This document shows, one piece after another, positions 1-5,556 of a DNA stretch of 5,902 nt. The translations under genes and the position numbers were made by a program. The notes under the pieces were generated by a model, which ran no database searches, was not told where the DNA came from, and saw nothing but the letters and a program-made list of their open reading frames with translations. The stretch comes from Alphaproteobacteria bacterium. GTDB lineage: Bacteria > Pseudomonadota > Alphaproteobacteria > Sphingomonadales > Sphingomonadaceae. Position 1 is the first letter of the stretch; each line of letters opens with the position of its first letter. The stretch is taken from positions 1 through 5,902 of the forward strand of contig JAGWVG010000115.1 of the NCBI GenBank assembly GCA_018970965.1, read 5' to 3'.

Positions 1-54
1 GTTGCGCTGCCAGTGGATGGTGGCAAGGCTGCGCAGCTTTATATCCCCGGCTGA
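1..54 (+). CDS. 3' end of an upstream CDS, possibly an SDR-family oxidoreductase
   Basis: The first 17 codons read in frame 1 to a TGA at 52-54 and end in VALPVDGGKAAQLYIPG. A VDGG motif a few residues from the C-terminus is the usual last element of classical short-chain dehydrogenases, where the final beta strand leads into the dimer interface. That makes an SDR the best guess, although only this tip is visible. It lies 6 nt upstream of the next SDR, in the same frame and on the same strand, so it is probably the preceding gene of one operon. The start and catalytic residues are outside the window. Another family could end in a similar way, so the assignment is tentative while the existence of a reading frame is fairly secure. 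Confidence 0.5.
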   Translation, partial: VALPVDGGKAAQLYIPG

Positions 55-60
55 TCGGGC

Positions 61-867
61 TTGAGCAAGTTGGGCACAGCCGTCATCACGGGCGCTGCAA
101 GCGGTATTGGCGCAGGCCTTGCGCGCGAAGCCGTGCGCCGGGGGATGACGGTTGTTCTGGCCGATTGGGATGGGGATGCGCTGGCAGCGCTTGCCAAAGA
201 GCTTGGGGACCAAGCCCATGCCTATGCCACCGATGTCCGTGACCCCGCAGCGCTTGAGGCGCTGGCCGAAGCAGCTTTTACGCACCACGGCGGAGTTGAC
301 CTGTTGTTCAACAACGCAGGTGTGCTGACTACGGGCCTAAGTTGGGAGATCAGCGCCGACGCGTGGCAACGCTCGCTCGACATTAATATTGGTGGCGTGG
401 TCAACGGCCTGCGTGCCTTTGTCCCCCGCATGACGGCCACGGGCCGCCCCGCGCGCATCATCAATACGGCCTCAGTTGGCGGCTTTTTGCCTTCGCCCTT
501 CATGGCGCCTTACAGCGCGACCAAATTTGCCGTGGTGGCGCTGACGGAGTCTTTGGCGGGGGAATTGGCGGCTTTAGGTAGCCCGGTTAGCGTCTCGCTG
601 CTCGCGCCTGGCCCCGTTAAAACACAGATATTCCGAGAAGCGCCAACGGCGGCGGCCCAAGGCTTTCATCAGGCGATGACGGACTTGCTGGGCGCGCATG
701 GCATGGCGCCGGAGGCTTTTGCTGCATTGGTGTTCGAAGCCATTGATCGTGGGGATTATTGGATCATTCCCCAGCCCGACGCGCTGGACCCGGCGCTCGA
801 CGCGCGGCACGCAGGCATTAAGGCGCGACAAGCGCCCATTATTTACCCAACAGGGGACGCATCATGA
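61..867 (+). CDS. SDR family NAD(P)-dependent oxidoreductase (268 aa, TTG start)
   Basis: This is a classical short-chain dehydrogenase, a cytosolic enzyme that interconverts a hydroxyl and a ketone using a nicotinamide cofactor. Visible motifs are the Rossmann glycine motif TGAASGIG (residues 10-17), an acidic Asp35 at the end of strand beta2 that favours NAD+ over NADP+, Asp58-Val59, NNAG (84-87), Asn109, Ser138 and the catalytic YSATK (Tyr151, Lys155), then PGPVKT (183-188). The C-terminus (VFEAIDRGDYWIIPQP, about 224-239) matches a common SDR tail. Length is near the family norm. The start is TTG: an in-frame stop at 52-54 blocks extension, and no ATG or GTG precedes the glycine motif, so TTG at 61 or 70 must be used. 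No strong Shine-Dalgarno sequence is visible. The last four bases overlap the flavoprotein start (ATGA). It probably oxidises a ring or side-chain alcohol; the substrate is unknown. Confidence 0.93.
   Translation: MSKLGTAVITGAASGIGAGLAREAVRRGMTVVLADWDGDALAALAKELGDQAHAYATDVRDPAALEALAEAAFTHHGGVDLLFNNAGVLTTGLSWEISADAWQRSLDINIGGVVNGLRAFVPRMTATGRPARIINTASVGGFLPSPFMAPYSATKFAVVALTESLAGELAALGSPVSVSLLAPGPVKTQIFREAPTAAAQGFHQAMTDLLGAHGMAPEAFAALVFEAIDRGDYWIIPQPDALDPALDARHAGIKARQAPIIYPTGDAS
851..866 (+). promoter_or_regulatory. Ribosome binding site and coupled start of the flavoprotein gene
   Basis: GGGGA at 853-857 lies 6 nt before the ATG at 864-866, a good Shine-Dalgarno arrangement inside the end of the first SDR gene. 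The ATG overlaps the TGA of that gene as ATGA, so termination and restart are probably coupled. Confidence 0.6.
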
Positions 868-2558
868 CACAAAAATGGGATAAAGAAGTCGATACGCTGG
901 TGGTCGGCTCAGGTGCGGGAGGGCTGCTCTCGGCGGTTGTGGCTGCCAGCAACCATGCCGATGTTCTGGTGATCGAAAAGGAAAAGCTGTGGGGCGGCAC
1001 ATCTGCCACCTCGGGCGCGGGCATTTGGATCCCGGCAAGTGATCAGGCCAAAGCTGCAGGATTTGAGGATAAGACTGCGGATGCATTCAAATATGTCCGC
1101 AAACTCTCTGCCAAGAACGTGCCTGACACCAATATCCGCGCCTTTGTAGACAATGCGGCGAAGATGCTGCGTTGGGTGACGGCAAATACCCAGATTGATT
1201 ATCAGGCCTTTCCTTATCCTGACTATCATGCCGAAAATCCGGGCGGCAGCCCCACGGGTTATCGCACGCACATGCCGCTGCCAATTGACGGCAAAAAGCT
1301 GGGCAAGGATGTGGAAACACTGCGCTTTGCCTCTCCTGCTGCAAGCTTATTTGGGTATCTCAACTGGCATTTTGATGAGACTTATATCCTCCTCTTCCGC
1401 GCGCCGCGCTGGTGGTGGCATCTGACCAAGAGCTTGGCGCGTTATTGGTTTGATTGGCCCTTCCGCTTCAAATCGCGCAAAGATCGGCGTCTGACTTTGG
1501 GCAATGCGCTGCTGGGTGGGCTGCGGCTGGCGCTCAATGAAAAGGGCGTGCCTTTATGGCTCGATACGCCGATGGAAGAACTGATCACCGAAAAAGGCAA
1601 AGTCGTCGGTGCGGTTGTCCGCCATGAAGGTAAATCGCTGCGCATTCGGGCGCGCAAGGGCGTGGTGCTGGCGGCAGGCGGCTTTGATAAAAACCAAGAG
1701 ATGCGCGATGCGCATGCCCCGCTTTATCGTCGCGCGCAATTGTCGGGCGGTACCAGCGGGAACACGGGGGATTCCATCCGCGCCGGGCTGGGTGTGGGCG
1801 CGCAAGTGCTCAACATGCAATCGGCCTGGGCTGCCCCTGTCTTTTATGTGCCTGGGGAAGATCGCGGGCGGCTCTGCACAATTGAGCGCGCTTTGCCGGG
1901 CTGCATGATGGTCAATCAAAAGGGCGAGCGCTATCTGAATGAGGCCGCCTCTTACCATATTGTCGGCCAGCAAATGGCGCGACGTGAGGCAGAACATGGC
2001 GATGCGAGCCCAACGTGGTTCGTATTCGATCACCGGTATCGCCACAGCTATCCGGTTGGCCCGCTTTACCCGATCATGCCTGATTGGCTGCAGCGCGGCG
2101 AAGTGCGCGGTATTCTGAAAAAGGGCCGCACAGTCGAAGACTTAGCTGAAGCGATGGGCGTGCCTGCCGACAAGCTGGCAGCAACGGTTGCACGCTACAA
2201 TGATTTTGCGGCCAAGGGGGAAGACCCCGATTTCCATCGTGGGGAAGCGGCCTATGACAAAATGTACGGCGACCCGCGCGTTGGGCCCAACCCGTGTCTG
2301 CGGCCGCTGGAAAAGGGGCCGTTTTACGCCATGCCCATTTACCCCGGCGATATCGGGACCAATGGCGGTCTGTTGACGGACGAGCTTGCCCGTGTGCTGG
2401 ACACCAAGGGCAAGCCGATTTCAGGGCTTTATGCCGTCGGCAATAATGCTGCCTCGGCGATGGGTGAAAGCTATCCGGGTGCGGGCGTTACCATCGGCCC
2501 GGCTATGACTTTTGGCTATATCGCCGCGCGCCACATGACTGGAGCCAATGACGAATGA
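864..2558 (+). CDS. FAD-dependent 3-ketosteroid Delta1-dehydrogenase-like flavoprotein (564 aa)
   Basis: This is a flavoprotein of the fumarate reductase / 3-ketosteroid dehydrogenase (KstD) superfamily, whose members introduce or reduce a C=C bond next to a ring ketone. The N-terminus carries the FAD dinucleotide motif GSGAGG (15-20), acidic Glu39 for the FAD ribose, and GGTSATSGAGIWIP (44-57). A KstD-like PYPDYH segment lies at 117-122, LGNALLGGLRLAL at 212-224, AAGGFD at 270-275, and VNQKGERYLNEAASY at 350-364. The C-terminus has GPFYAMPIYPGDIGTNGG (485-502), GLYAVGNN (521-528) and SYPGAGVTIGPAM (536-548). Tyr537 and Gly541 match, by spacing, the Tyr and Gly that hold the C3 ketone in characterised KstD enzymes, and Tyr364 fits the catalytic tyrosine. 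No signal peptide is visible. Sandwiching between two SDRs suggests alcohol oxidation followed by ring dehydrogenation. A related ketosteroid Delta4-dehydrogenase or an enone reductase on a non-steroid ketone is also possible, so the exact reaction is not settled. Confidence 0.88.
   Translation: MTQKWDKEVDTLVVGSGAGGLLSAVVAASNHADVLVIEKEKLWGGTSATSGAGIWIPASDQAKAAGFEDKTADAFKYVRKLSAKNVPDTNIRAFVDNAAKMLRWVTANTQIDYQAFPYPDYHAENPGGSPTGYRTHMPLPIDGKKLGKDVETLRFASPAASLFGYLNWHFDETYILLFRAPRWWWHLTKSLARYWFDWPFRFKSRKDRRLTLGNALLGGLRLALNEKGVPLWLDTPMEELITEKGKVVGAVVRHEGKSLRIRARKGVVLAAGGFDKNQEMRDAHAPLYRRAQLSGGTSGNTGDSIRAGLGVGAQVLNMQSAWAAPVFYVPGEDRGRLCTIERALPGCMMVNQKGERYLNEAASYHIVGQQMARREAEHGDASPTWFVFDHRYRHSYPVGPLYPIMPDWLQRGEVRGILKKGRTVEDLAEAMGVPADKLAATVARYNDFAAKGEDPDFHRGEAAYDKMYGDPRVGPNPCLRPLEKGPFYAMPIYPGDIGTNGGLLTDELARVLDTKGKPISGLYAVGNNAASAMGESYPGAGVTIGPAMTFGYIAARHMTGANDE
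2541..2557 (+). promoter_or_regulatory. Ribosome binding site and coupled start of the second SDR
   Basis: GGAG at 2541-2544 lies 10 nt upstream of the ATG at 2555. The ATG overlaps the flavoprotein TGA as ATGA, as at the previous junction. This supports the chosen start and translational coupling. Confidence 0.55.
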
Positions 2559-3364
2559 GTAAATTTGCAGGAAAAGCCGCGATTGTTACAGGCGCGGGGC
2601 GCGGTATTGGCCGTGCAATTGTGGAGCGGCTGACCGCAGATGGGGCCAAGGTTGCCGCGCTAGACATGAACTTGGACGACGCCAAGGCGAGCGGTGCGGC
2701 TTTGGCGCTTCAATGTAATGTTGCGGAGTCCACTTCGGTGCGGACCGCAGTTCGCGCGGCGCGCGAGGCTTTTGGCCGTCTCGATATTGCCGTGAACAAT
2801 GCGGGCATCGGCCAAGCGGCGAACGATGGCTCAGAGCAGTTCTACGGCGCCATGGCGCAGCGCAATGCCGAGCTGGCAGAAAAAGGCGCGTCAGACATCA
2901 TTGTCGATCAACTGATCCATATGGAAGATGATGGCTGGGCGGGCGTGATGGCTGTCAACATCAATGGCGCCTTTTACGTCTGTCGAGAATTTGCCCGCAT
3001 CTTGGCTGAAGATGGCAATGCCGGCGCTATCATCAATATCAGTTCCACCAGCGCGCAATCGGGCGAAGGCTCGCCACATTATGTGACATCTAAGGCCGCG
3101 ATCATCGGCCTGACGCGGCAATTGGCGCGCGAATTGGCACCGCGCAAAATCCGCGTAAATGCCGTTGCCCCCGGGCCAACCAACACGCCGGTTATGGCCG
3201 GAATCCCCGATGAGTGGATTAAGTCGATGGAAGCGTCCATCCCCTTGGGCCGCATGGCGAACCCATCAGAGATTGCGGCTGCTGTTGCCTATTTGGCCAG
3301 CGATGACGCGAGCTTTGTCAACGGCTCAGTCCTCGTGGCCAATGGTGCCAGCTATTATTTCTAA
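2555..3364 (+). CDS. SDR family oxidoreductase with an enlarged loop after the NNAG motif (269 aa)
   Basis: This is a classical short-chain dehydrogenase: TGAGRGIG (12-19), Asp37 at the end of beta2 indicating NAD+ preference, NNAG (81-84), Asn135, Ser163/164, YVTSK (Tyr176, Lys180), PGPTNT (206-211), then SFVNGSVLVANG (253-264), a variant of the usual C-terminal VDGG-type ending. The stretch from NNAG to Asn135 is about 54 residues, against 25 in the SDR at 61-867. The extra segment, roughly residues 88-118, is charged and looks helical (AQRNAELAEKG). The insertion does not disturb the catalytic residues and probably forms a lid or oligomer contact. As the last gene of the + strand operon it probably oxidises a second hydroxyl, or a product of the flavoprotein, to a ketone. 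The reaction class is confident; the substrate is not identifiable from sequence. Confidence 0.93.
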   Translation: MSKFAGKAAIVTGAGRGIGRAIVERLTADGAKVAALDMNLDDAKASGAALALQCNVAESTSVRTAVRAAREAFGRLDIAVNNAGIGQAANDGSEQFYGAMAQRNAELAEKGASDIIVDQLIHMEDDGWAGVMAVNINGAFYVCREFARILAEDGNAGAIINISSTSAQSGEGSPHYVTSKAAIIGLTRQLARELAPRKIRVNAVAPGPTNTPVMAGIPDEWIKSMEASIPLGRMANPSEIAAAVAYLASDDASFVNGSVLVANGASYYF

Positions 3365-3374
3365 AGGTCAGGTT

Positions 3375-3394
3375 CGGGCGGCTTAATCCGCCCG
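3375..3394. terminator. GC-rich hairpin between convergent operons, possible bidirectional terminator
   Basis: CGGGCGG (3375-3381) and CCGCCCG (3388-3394) form a perfect 7-bp inverted repeat around a 6-nt CTTAAT loop. It begins 11 nt after the stop of the second SDR and overlaps the end of the convergent SnoaL-like gene, whose TAA stop lies in the loop (3383-3385 on the minus strand). Neither strand has a clear T-tract, so it is not a textbook intrinsic terminator. It may act in both directions or simply stabilise mRNA 3' ends. Confidence 0.4.
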
Positions 3395-4006
3395 CACCTT
3401 CACCTTGGGTGCGGCTGCCCCACGACGCATTGCGTTTAGAAAGCCTTCCAGCGGCGCTGGCTCTGCCACTGGGCCGCCGTGATCCCCCTCGCGGGCCCAA
3501 AATTCGGCATAGCTGGGGAAGAGCTTGTGGAAATTGCCTTCCACCCAATCCGTCCCCGGCCAACGCATTTTGTTGTCGCCAATTGGGGGCTTGTTGAGGT
3601 CGGTGGCATACCAATAGAGCGGCAAGCGACGCTGGAAATACCAACGGCCCTCAATGCGCGCATAATCATCGACATACATCATTTGCATGATGACCCACTC
3701 ATCCCCCGTCTCATGCTCATTCTTTGAATAGACGACACCATGCGCATGGTCAGCATCGTCAAATTCAATCACATGCCCCCCGATATGGTGCGACGTGCCA
3801 GTAAAGGGGGAACGCAAGGTGCGATCCATATAGGCGCGCAGTGCTGCGCGGCCCGAAGCCTCTTTGCCGACGCGGACATCGGCGGGGAATAATGAAACCA
3901 TTGCGTCCATATCGCGCATATCGAGCGCCAGCGCATATTTGGCAGGCAATTGCCGAATGGCGTCCAGCGATTCCAGTCGATCAATCCGGGCTTCTAAACT
4001 TGTCAC
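3383..4006 (-). CDS. SnoaL-like / NTF2-fold family protein (207 aa, GTG start)
   Basis: The first ~130 residues fit the SnoaL_4 branch of the NTF2-like fold, the cone-shaped alpha+beta barrel also used by ketosteroid isomerase, scytalone dehydratase and ring-hydroxylating dioxygenase small subunits. Visible elements are an N-terminal helix (EARIDRLESLDAIRQL, 5-20), YALALDMRDMDAMVSLF (24-40), TSHHIGG (71-77) and the strand pattern YVDDYARIEGRWYFQRR (111-127), typical of this family. Candidate polar site residues are Asp29, Asp32, His73/His74 and Asp113/Asp114. A tail of about 75 residues beyond the core has no assignable motif. The start is GTG, overlapping the upstream stop as GTGA, with GGAG 8 nt upstream. 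No signal peptide is visible. Family members are isomerases, dehydratases, hydrolases or non-catalytic. The context fits an isomerase or dehydratase acting on a ring intermediate, but that is inference. Confidence 0.85.
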   Translation of the reverse strand: MTSLEARIDRLESLDAIRQLPAKYALALDMRDMDAMVSLFPADVRVGKEASGRAALRAYMDRTLRSPFTGTSHHIGGHVIEFDDADHAHGVVYSKNEHETGDEWVIMQMMYVDDYARIEGRWYFQRRLPLYWYATDLNKPPIGDNKMRWPGTDWVEGNFHKLFPSYAEFWAREGDHGGPVAEPAPLEGFLNAMRRGAAAPKVKVRAD

Positions 4007-4017
4007 TTCTTCATCTC
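4003..4017 (-). promoter_or_regulatory. Coupled GTG start of the SnoaL-like gene
   Basis: On the minus strand, GGAG lies 8 nt before a GTG at 4006-4004 that overlaps the TGA stop of the DUF1254/DUF1214 gene. The site sits inside the end of that gene, as expected for reinitiation. It decides the start, since no nearby in-frame ATG exists. Confidence 0.5.
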
Positions 4018-5388
4018 CGCAGCGGGGGCAGGGGTGTCGATACGCTCAATTGGCGGCGGCGCATAGCGGCCCTCTAGGGCCTCAGGCTTGGGCAGATACA
4101 TCCGCATCACCAGATGATAGGCACCTAGAGGCGTCGGCAGCCAATTGGATTTACCTTCGGGCGGGCGTGTTGCGCTGAGATAGATGGTCAGCCCGCCATC
4201 CTTGTCCAATTTTGCCCCTTTGGTGCGATCGCCAAATTGATAGCGACGAATGGCGTTGGGCACGAGGTGCGCCGTCTTGAGATCATAAGCCGTGATCGAC
4301 CAGAAGGCGTTGACAGGAGGCGTCTGCCCGGGAGCAAAACGGAGGCGATAGCGCCGCGCCCCATTCAGCATTGCGCCCGTGCTGTCTGTCACCGAAGCGG
4401 GGTAGATCGATTCTTCCTGCGCGTTCACATAACCGCCACGGGCAATCTCGGCGCGCAGCAGATAATCCATGCCGGGCTTGTCGACTTTTGCGTTGCGCAT
4501 CCAGCCATTGACCATCCAAGTCGGCTTAAAGCCCTGGGCAGCCAGAATTTCTGGGCCCATGCGAACAGCACAGCCAAGCCCCAGCTTTTGCCCCGCAGAA
4601 AGAGCTGACGTGTTGAATTGCGCCTTGGGCCCAAAGCCTGCTTTATCAAACACGGCCATCAATCCCGCTTCCTCGTCAGCTTGTGGGATGGATTTCAGCG
4701 CGCTGTTCAGCAGGCCATAATATTCTAGGCTGGTATAGGGGTTCATCGGTTCGGCAGGCGTGACGGCGGCGTTGCCGACGTCTGGACCCGTCATTTTAAA
4801 GCTGCGGGCAATGGCAATGGCGCGCTTTTCATCGGCTTTGCCATCCGCCAAAATTCGCCCAAGCATCCATGCTGTATCTGTCGGCAGTGGGAAGGGCGCA
4901 TAGCCATCTGGCACTTTTCCGCCTGAGGGCCCAATAATCGCGTAACGCGTTGCTTTGCCTTGGTTGGTGCGCGTCCCCAAATGGAAGGGGCGGCCGAATA
5001 AATCCATAAAGGCCAGCGTGTAATATCGGCCGTTCATCTCCGGCGCTTCAACAAGAACAGGGCCTTTGGATAAATCCAGCCACGCATTCACATAAAGCGT
5101 ATCGGCATTGGGCGCGCGCAATTGGCCCTGTGTCTCTGGCGTCAAGATATGCGGATAGGTCGCCATTGTGTTGACAGGCGCCGCAATGGGCTGATCGGCA
5201 CTCACCTGATGCGTCTCATTATGCTTTTGCTTCAGCATGTCGACAATGGGATAGCCGTAGATGAAGCCTTGCAGTCCACTGCTATAGGCAAGCGCTGCTG
5301 CGGGATCTTTGCCAAGCGTGGCGCAGTCTTCCGTGGTTGGAAGGCTGGTGGCTAAGCTGGCGGCTGCAATCAACGCAATGCTGCTCAT
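4003..5388 (-). CDS. DUF1254/DUF1214 domain-containing protein, probably exported (461 aa)
   Basis: The protein has a DUF1254-type N-terminal half, with GFIYGYPIVDM (41-51), RAPNADTLYVNAWLDL (91-106) and RYYTLAFMDLFG (121-132). A C-terminal DUF1214 half follows, with NGARRYRLRF (342-351), PVNAFWSITAYD (358-369), and SNWLPTP (414-420) leading to MRMYLPKP (428-435). The start is set at the ATG at 5388-5386 because AGGGAG lies 6 nt upstream on the minus strand. An in-frame ATG at 5451 would add 21 residues but has no such site and would run across the divergent promoter region. The N-terminus (MSSIALIAAASLATS) is hydrophobic and may be a signal peptide, though it lacks the usual Lys/Arg, so export is uncertain. 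The biochemical function of the family is not established. It is co-transcribed with the SnoaL-like gene through a GTGA overlap and diverges from a TonB receptor, which suggests a role in handling the imported substrate. Confidence 0.88.
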   Translation of the reverse strand: MSSIALIAAASLATSLPTTEDCATLGKDPAAALAYSSGLQGFIYGYPIVDMLKQKHNETHQVSADQPIAAPVNTMATYPHILTPETQGQLRAPNADTLYVNAWLDLSKGPVLVEAPEMNGRYYTLAFMDLFGRPFHLGTRTNQGKATRYAIIGPSGGKVPDGYAPFPLPTDTAWMLGRILADGKADEKRAIAIARSFKMTGPDVGNAAVTPAEPMNPYTSLEYYGLLNSALKSIPQADEEAGLMAVFDKAGFGPKAQFNTSALSAGQKLGLGCAVRMGPEILAAQGFKPTWMVNGWMRNAKVDKPGMDYLLRAEIARGGYVNAQEESIYPASVTDSTGAMLNGARRYRLRFAPGQTPPVNAFWSITAYDLKTAHLVPNAIRRYQFGDRTKGAKLDKDGGLTIYLSATRPPEGKSNWLPTPLGAYHLVMRMYLPKPEALEGRYAPPPIERIDTPAPAAEMKK

Positions 5389-5394
5389 CTCACT

Positions 5395-5400
5395 CTCCCT
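5395..5400 (-). promoter_or_regulatory. Shine-Dalgarno AGGGAG of the DUF1254/DUF1214 gene
   Basis: AGGGAG on the minus strand, 6 nt before the ATG at 5388, is the strongest ribosome binding site near this gene. It favours the 461-residue product over the longer reading frame starting at 5451. Confidence 0.65.
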
Positions 5401-5408
5401 ATTGCGCA

Positions 5409-5430
5409 GTAACTGTGGCCAAATTGTTAC
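5409..5430. promoter_or_regulatory. Inverted repeat GTAAC-N12-GTTAC, candidate operator
   Basis: GTAAC at 5409-5413 and GTTAC at 5426-5430 are perfect reverse complements separated by 12 bp. The spacer holds TGGCCA (5416-5421), close to the symmetry centre. The repeat overlaps the proposed -10 box and start site of the minus-strand operon, a typical repressor position. Five-bp arms can arise by chance, so this is suggestive only. Confidence 0.35.
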
Positions 5431-5451
5431 GCTATTTATGAAGTTATCCAA
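5423..5451 (-). promoter_or_regulatory. Candidate sigma70-type promoter for the DUF1254/DUF1214-SnoaL operon
   Basis: On the minus strand TTGGAT (5451-5446) lies 17 bp from AACAAT (5428-5423). The first matches the -35 consensus at its TTG, and the second matches the -10 consensus at four of six positions. Transcription would start near 5416, giving a leader of about 28 nt before the ATG at 5388. This is a consensus-level match read by eye. Confidence 0.35.
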
Positions 5452-5491
5452 AGTCGTCTTGCATTTTCGTAGATAAAAGGCAATCTAGATA

Positions 5492-5505
5492 CGCAAATGA
5501 TTGCG
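5492..5505. promoter_or_regulatory. Inverted repeat CGCAA-N4-TTGCG, candidate operator of the TonB receptor gene
   Basis: CGCAA (5492-5496) and TTGCG (5501-5505) are perfect reverse complements around ATGA, ending 51 nt before the receptor ATG. A 14-bp dyad of this size fits a dimeric repressor or activator. No regulator gene is in the window to pair with it. Confidence 0.35.
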
Positions 5506-5514
5506 CTGCTGCGT

Positions 5515-5524
5515 TGAAATTTCA
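5515..5524. promoter_or_regulatory. Perfect 10-bp palindrome TGAAATTTCA upstream of the receptor gene
   Basis: TGAAATTTCA reads the same on both strands and ends 32 nt before the receptor ATG. GCTGCG (5508-5513) and CGCAGC (5531-5536) flank it as a further inverted pair, so the leader RNA could form a stem of 6 bp around a 17-nt loop. It could be a protein site or a leader structure; neither is shown. Confidence 0.3.
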
Positions 5525-5545
5525 TTTTCGCGCAGCGTTTAGGAT

Positions 5546-5551
5546 GGGAGG
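5546..5551 (+). promoter_or_regulatory. Shine-Dalgarno GGGAGG of the TonB receptor gene
   Basis: GGGAGG lies 5 nt upstream of the ATG at 5557. It supports this start over ATGs at 5544 and 5552, which are in other frames. Confidence 0.65.
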
Positions 5552-5556
5552 ATGGT

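Larger units (their letters stand above)
5389..5556. other. Divergent intergenic regulatory region
   Basis: These 168 bp separate the minus-strand DUF1254/DUF1214 gene from the plus-strand TonB receptor gene. They are visibly AT-richer than the flanking genes. They hold the promoter, dyads and ribosome binding sites listed separately. I could not pick a convincing -35/-10 pair for the receptor; TTGCAT at 5459 is the nearest -35-like hexamer but has no good -10 partner. No small coding gene is supported here. Confidence 0.7.

Noticed and set aside
909..1271. 120-codon minus-strand frame opposite the flavoprotein FAD-binding region
   Set aside because: The plus strand encodes an unmistakable FAD motif here; the antisense product is arginine- and cysteine-rich without motifs.
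1554..2045. 163-codon minus-strand frame opposite the flavoprotein
   Set aside because: It lies wholly within a well-supported conserved gene and has no domain features; it is a GC-driven antisense shadow.
3864..4178. 104-codon plus-strand frame spanning the SnoaL-like/DUF1254 junction
   Set aside because: It overlaps two genes on the other strand, has biased Ser/Ala composition and no family resemblance.
4237..4608. 123-codon plus-strand frame opposite the DUF1254/DUF1214 gene
   Set aside because: The minus-strand protein carries conserved DUF1214 motifs over this stretch; the plus-strand frame has none and no ribosome binding site.
5389..5451. Longer DUF1254/DUF1214 reading frame starting at an in-frame ATG at 5451
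   Set aside because: It has no ribosome binding site, would read through the likely promoter, and would bury the hydrophobic N-terminus. The ATG at 5388 has AGGGAG at ideal spacing.
5459..5487. TTGCAT-N17-AATCTA as the receptor promoter
   Set aside because: The -10 hexamer matches consensus at only two positions, so I left it out as a feature.
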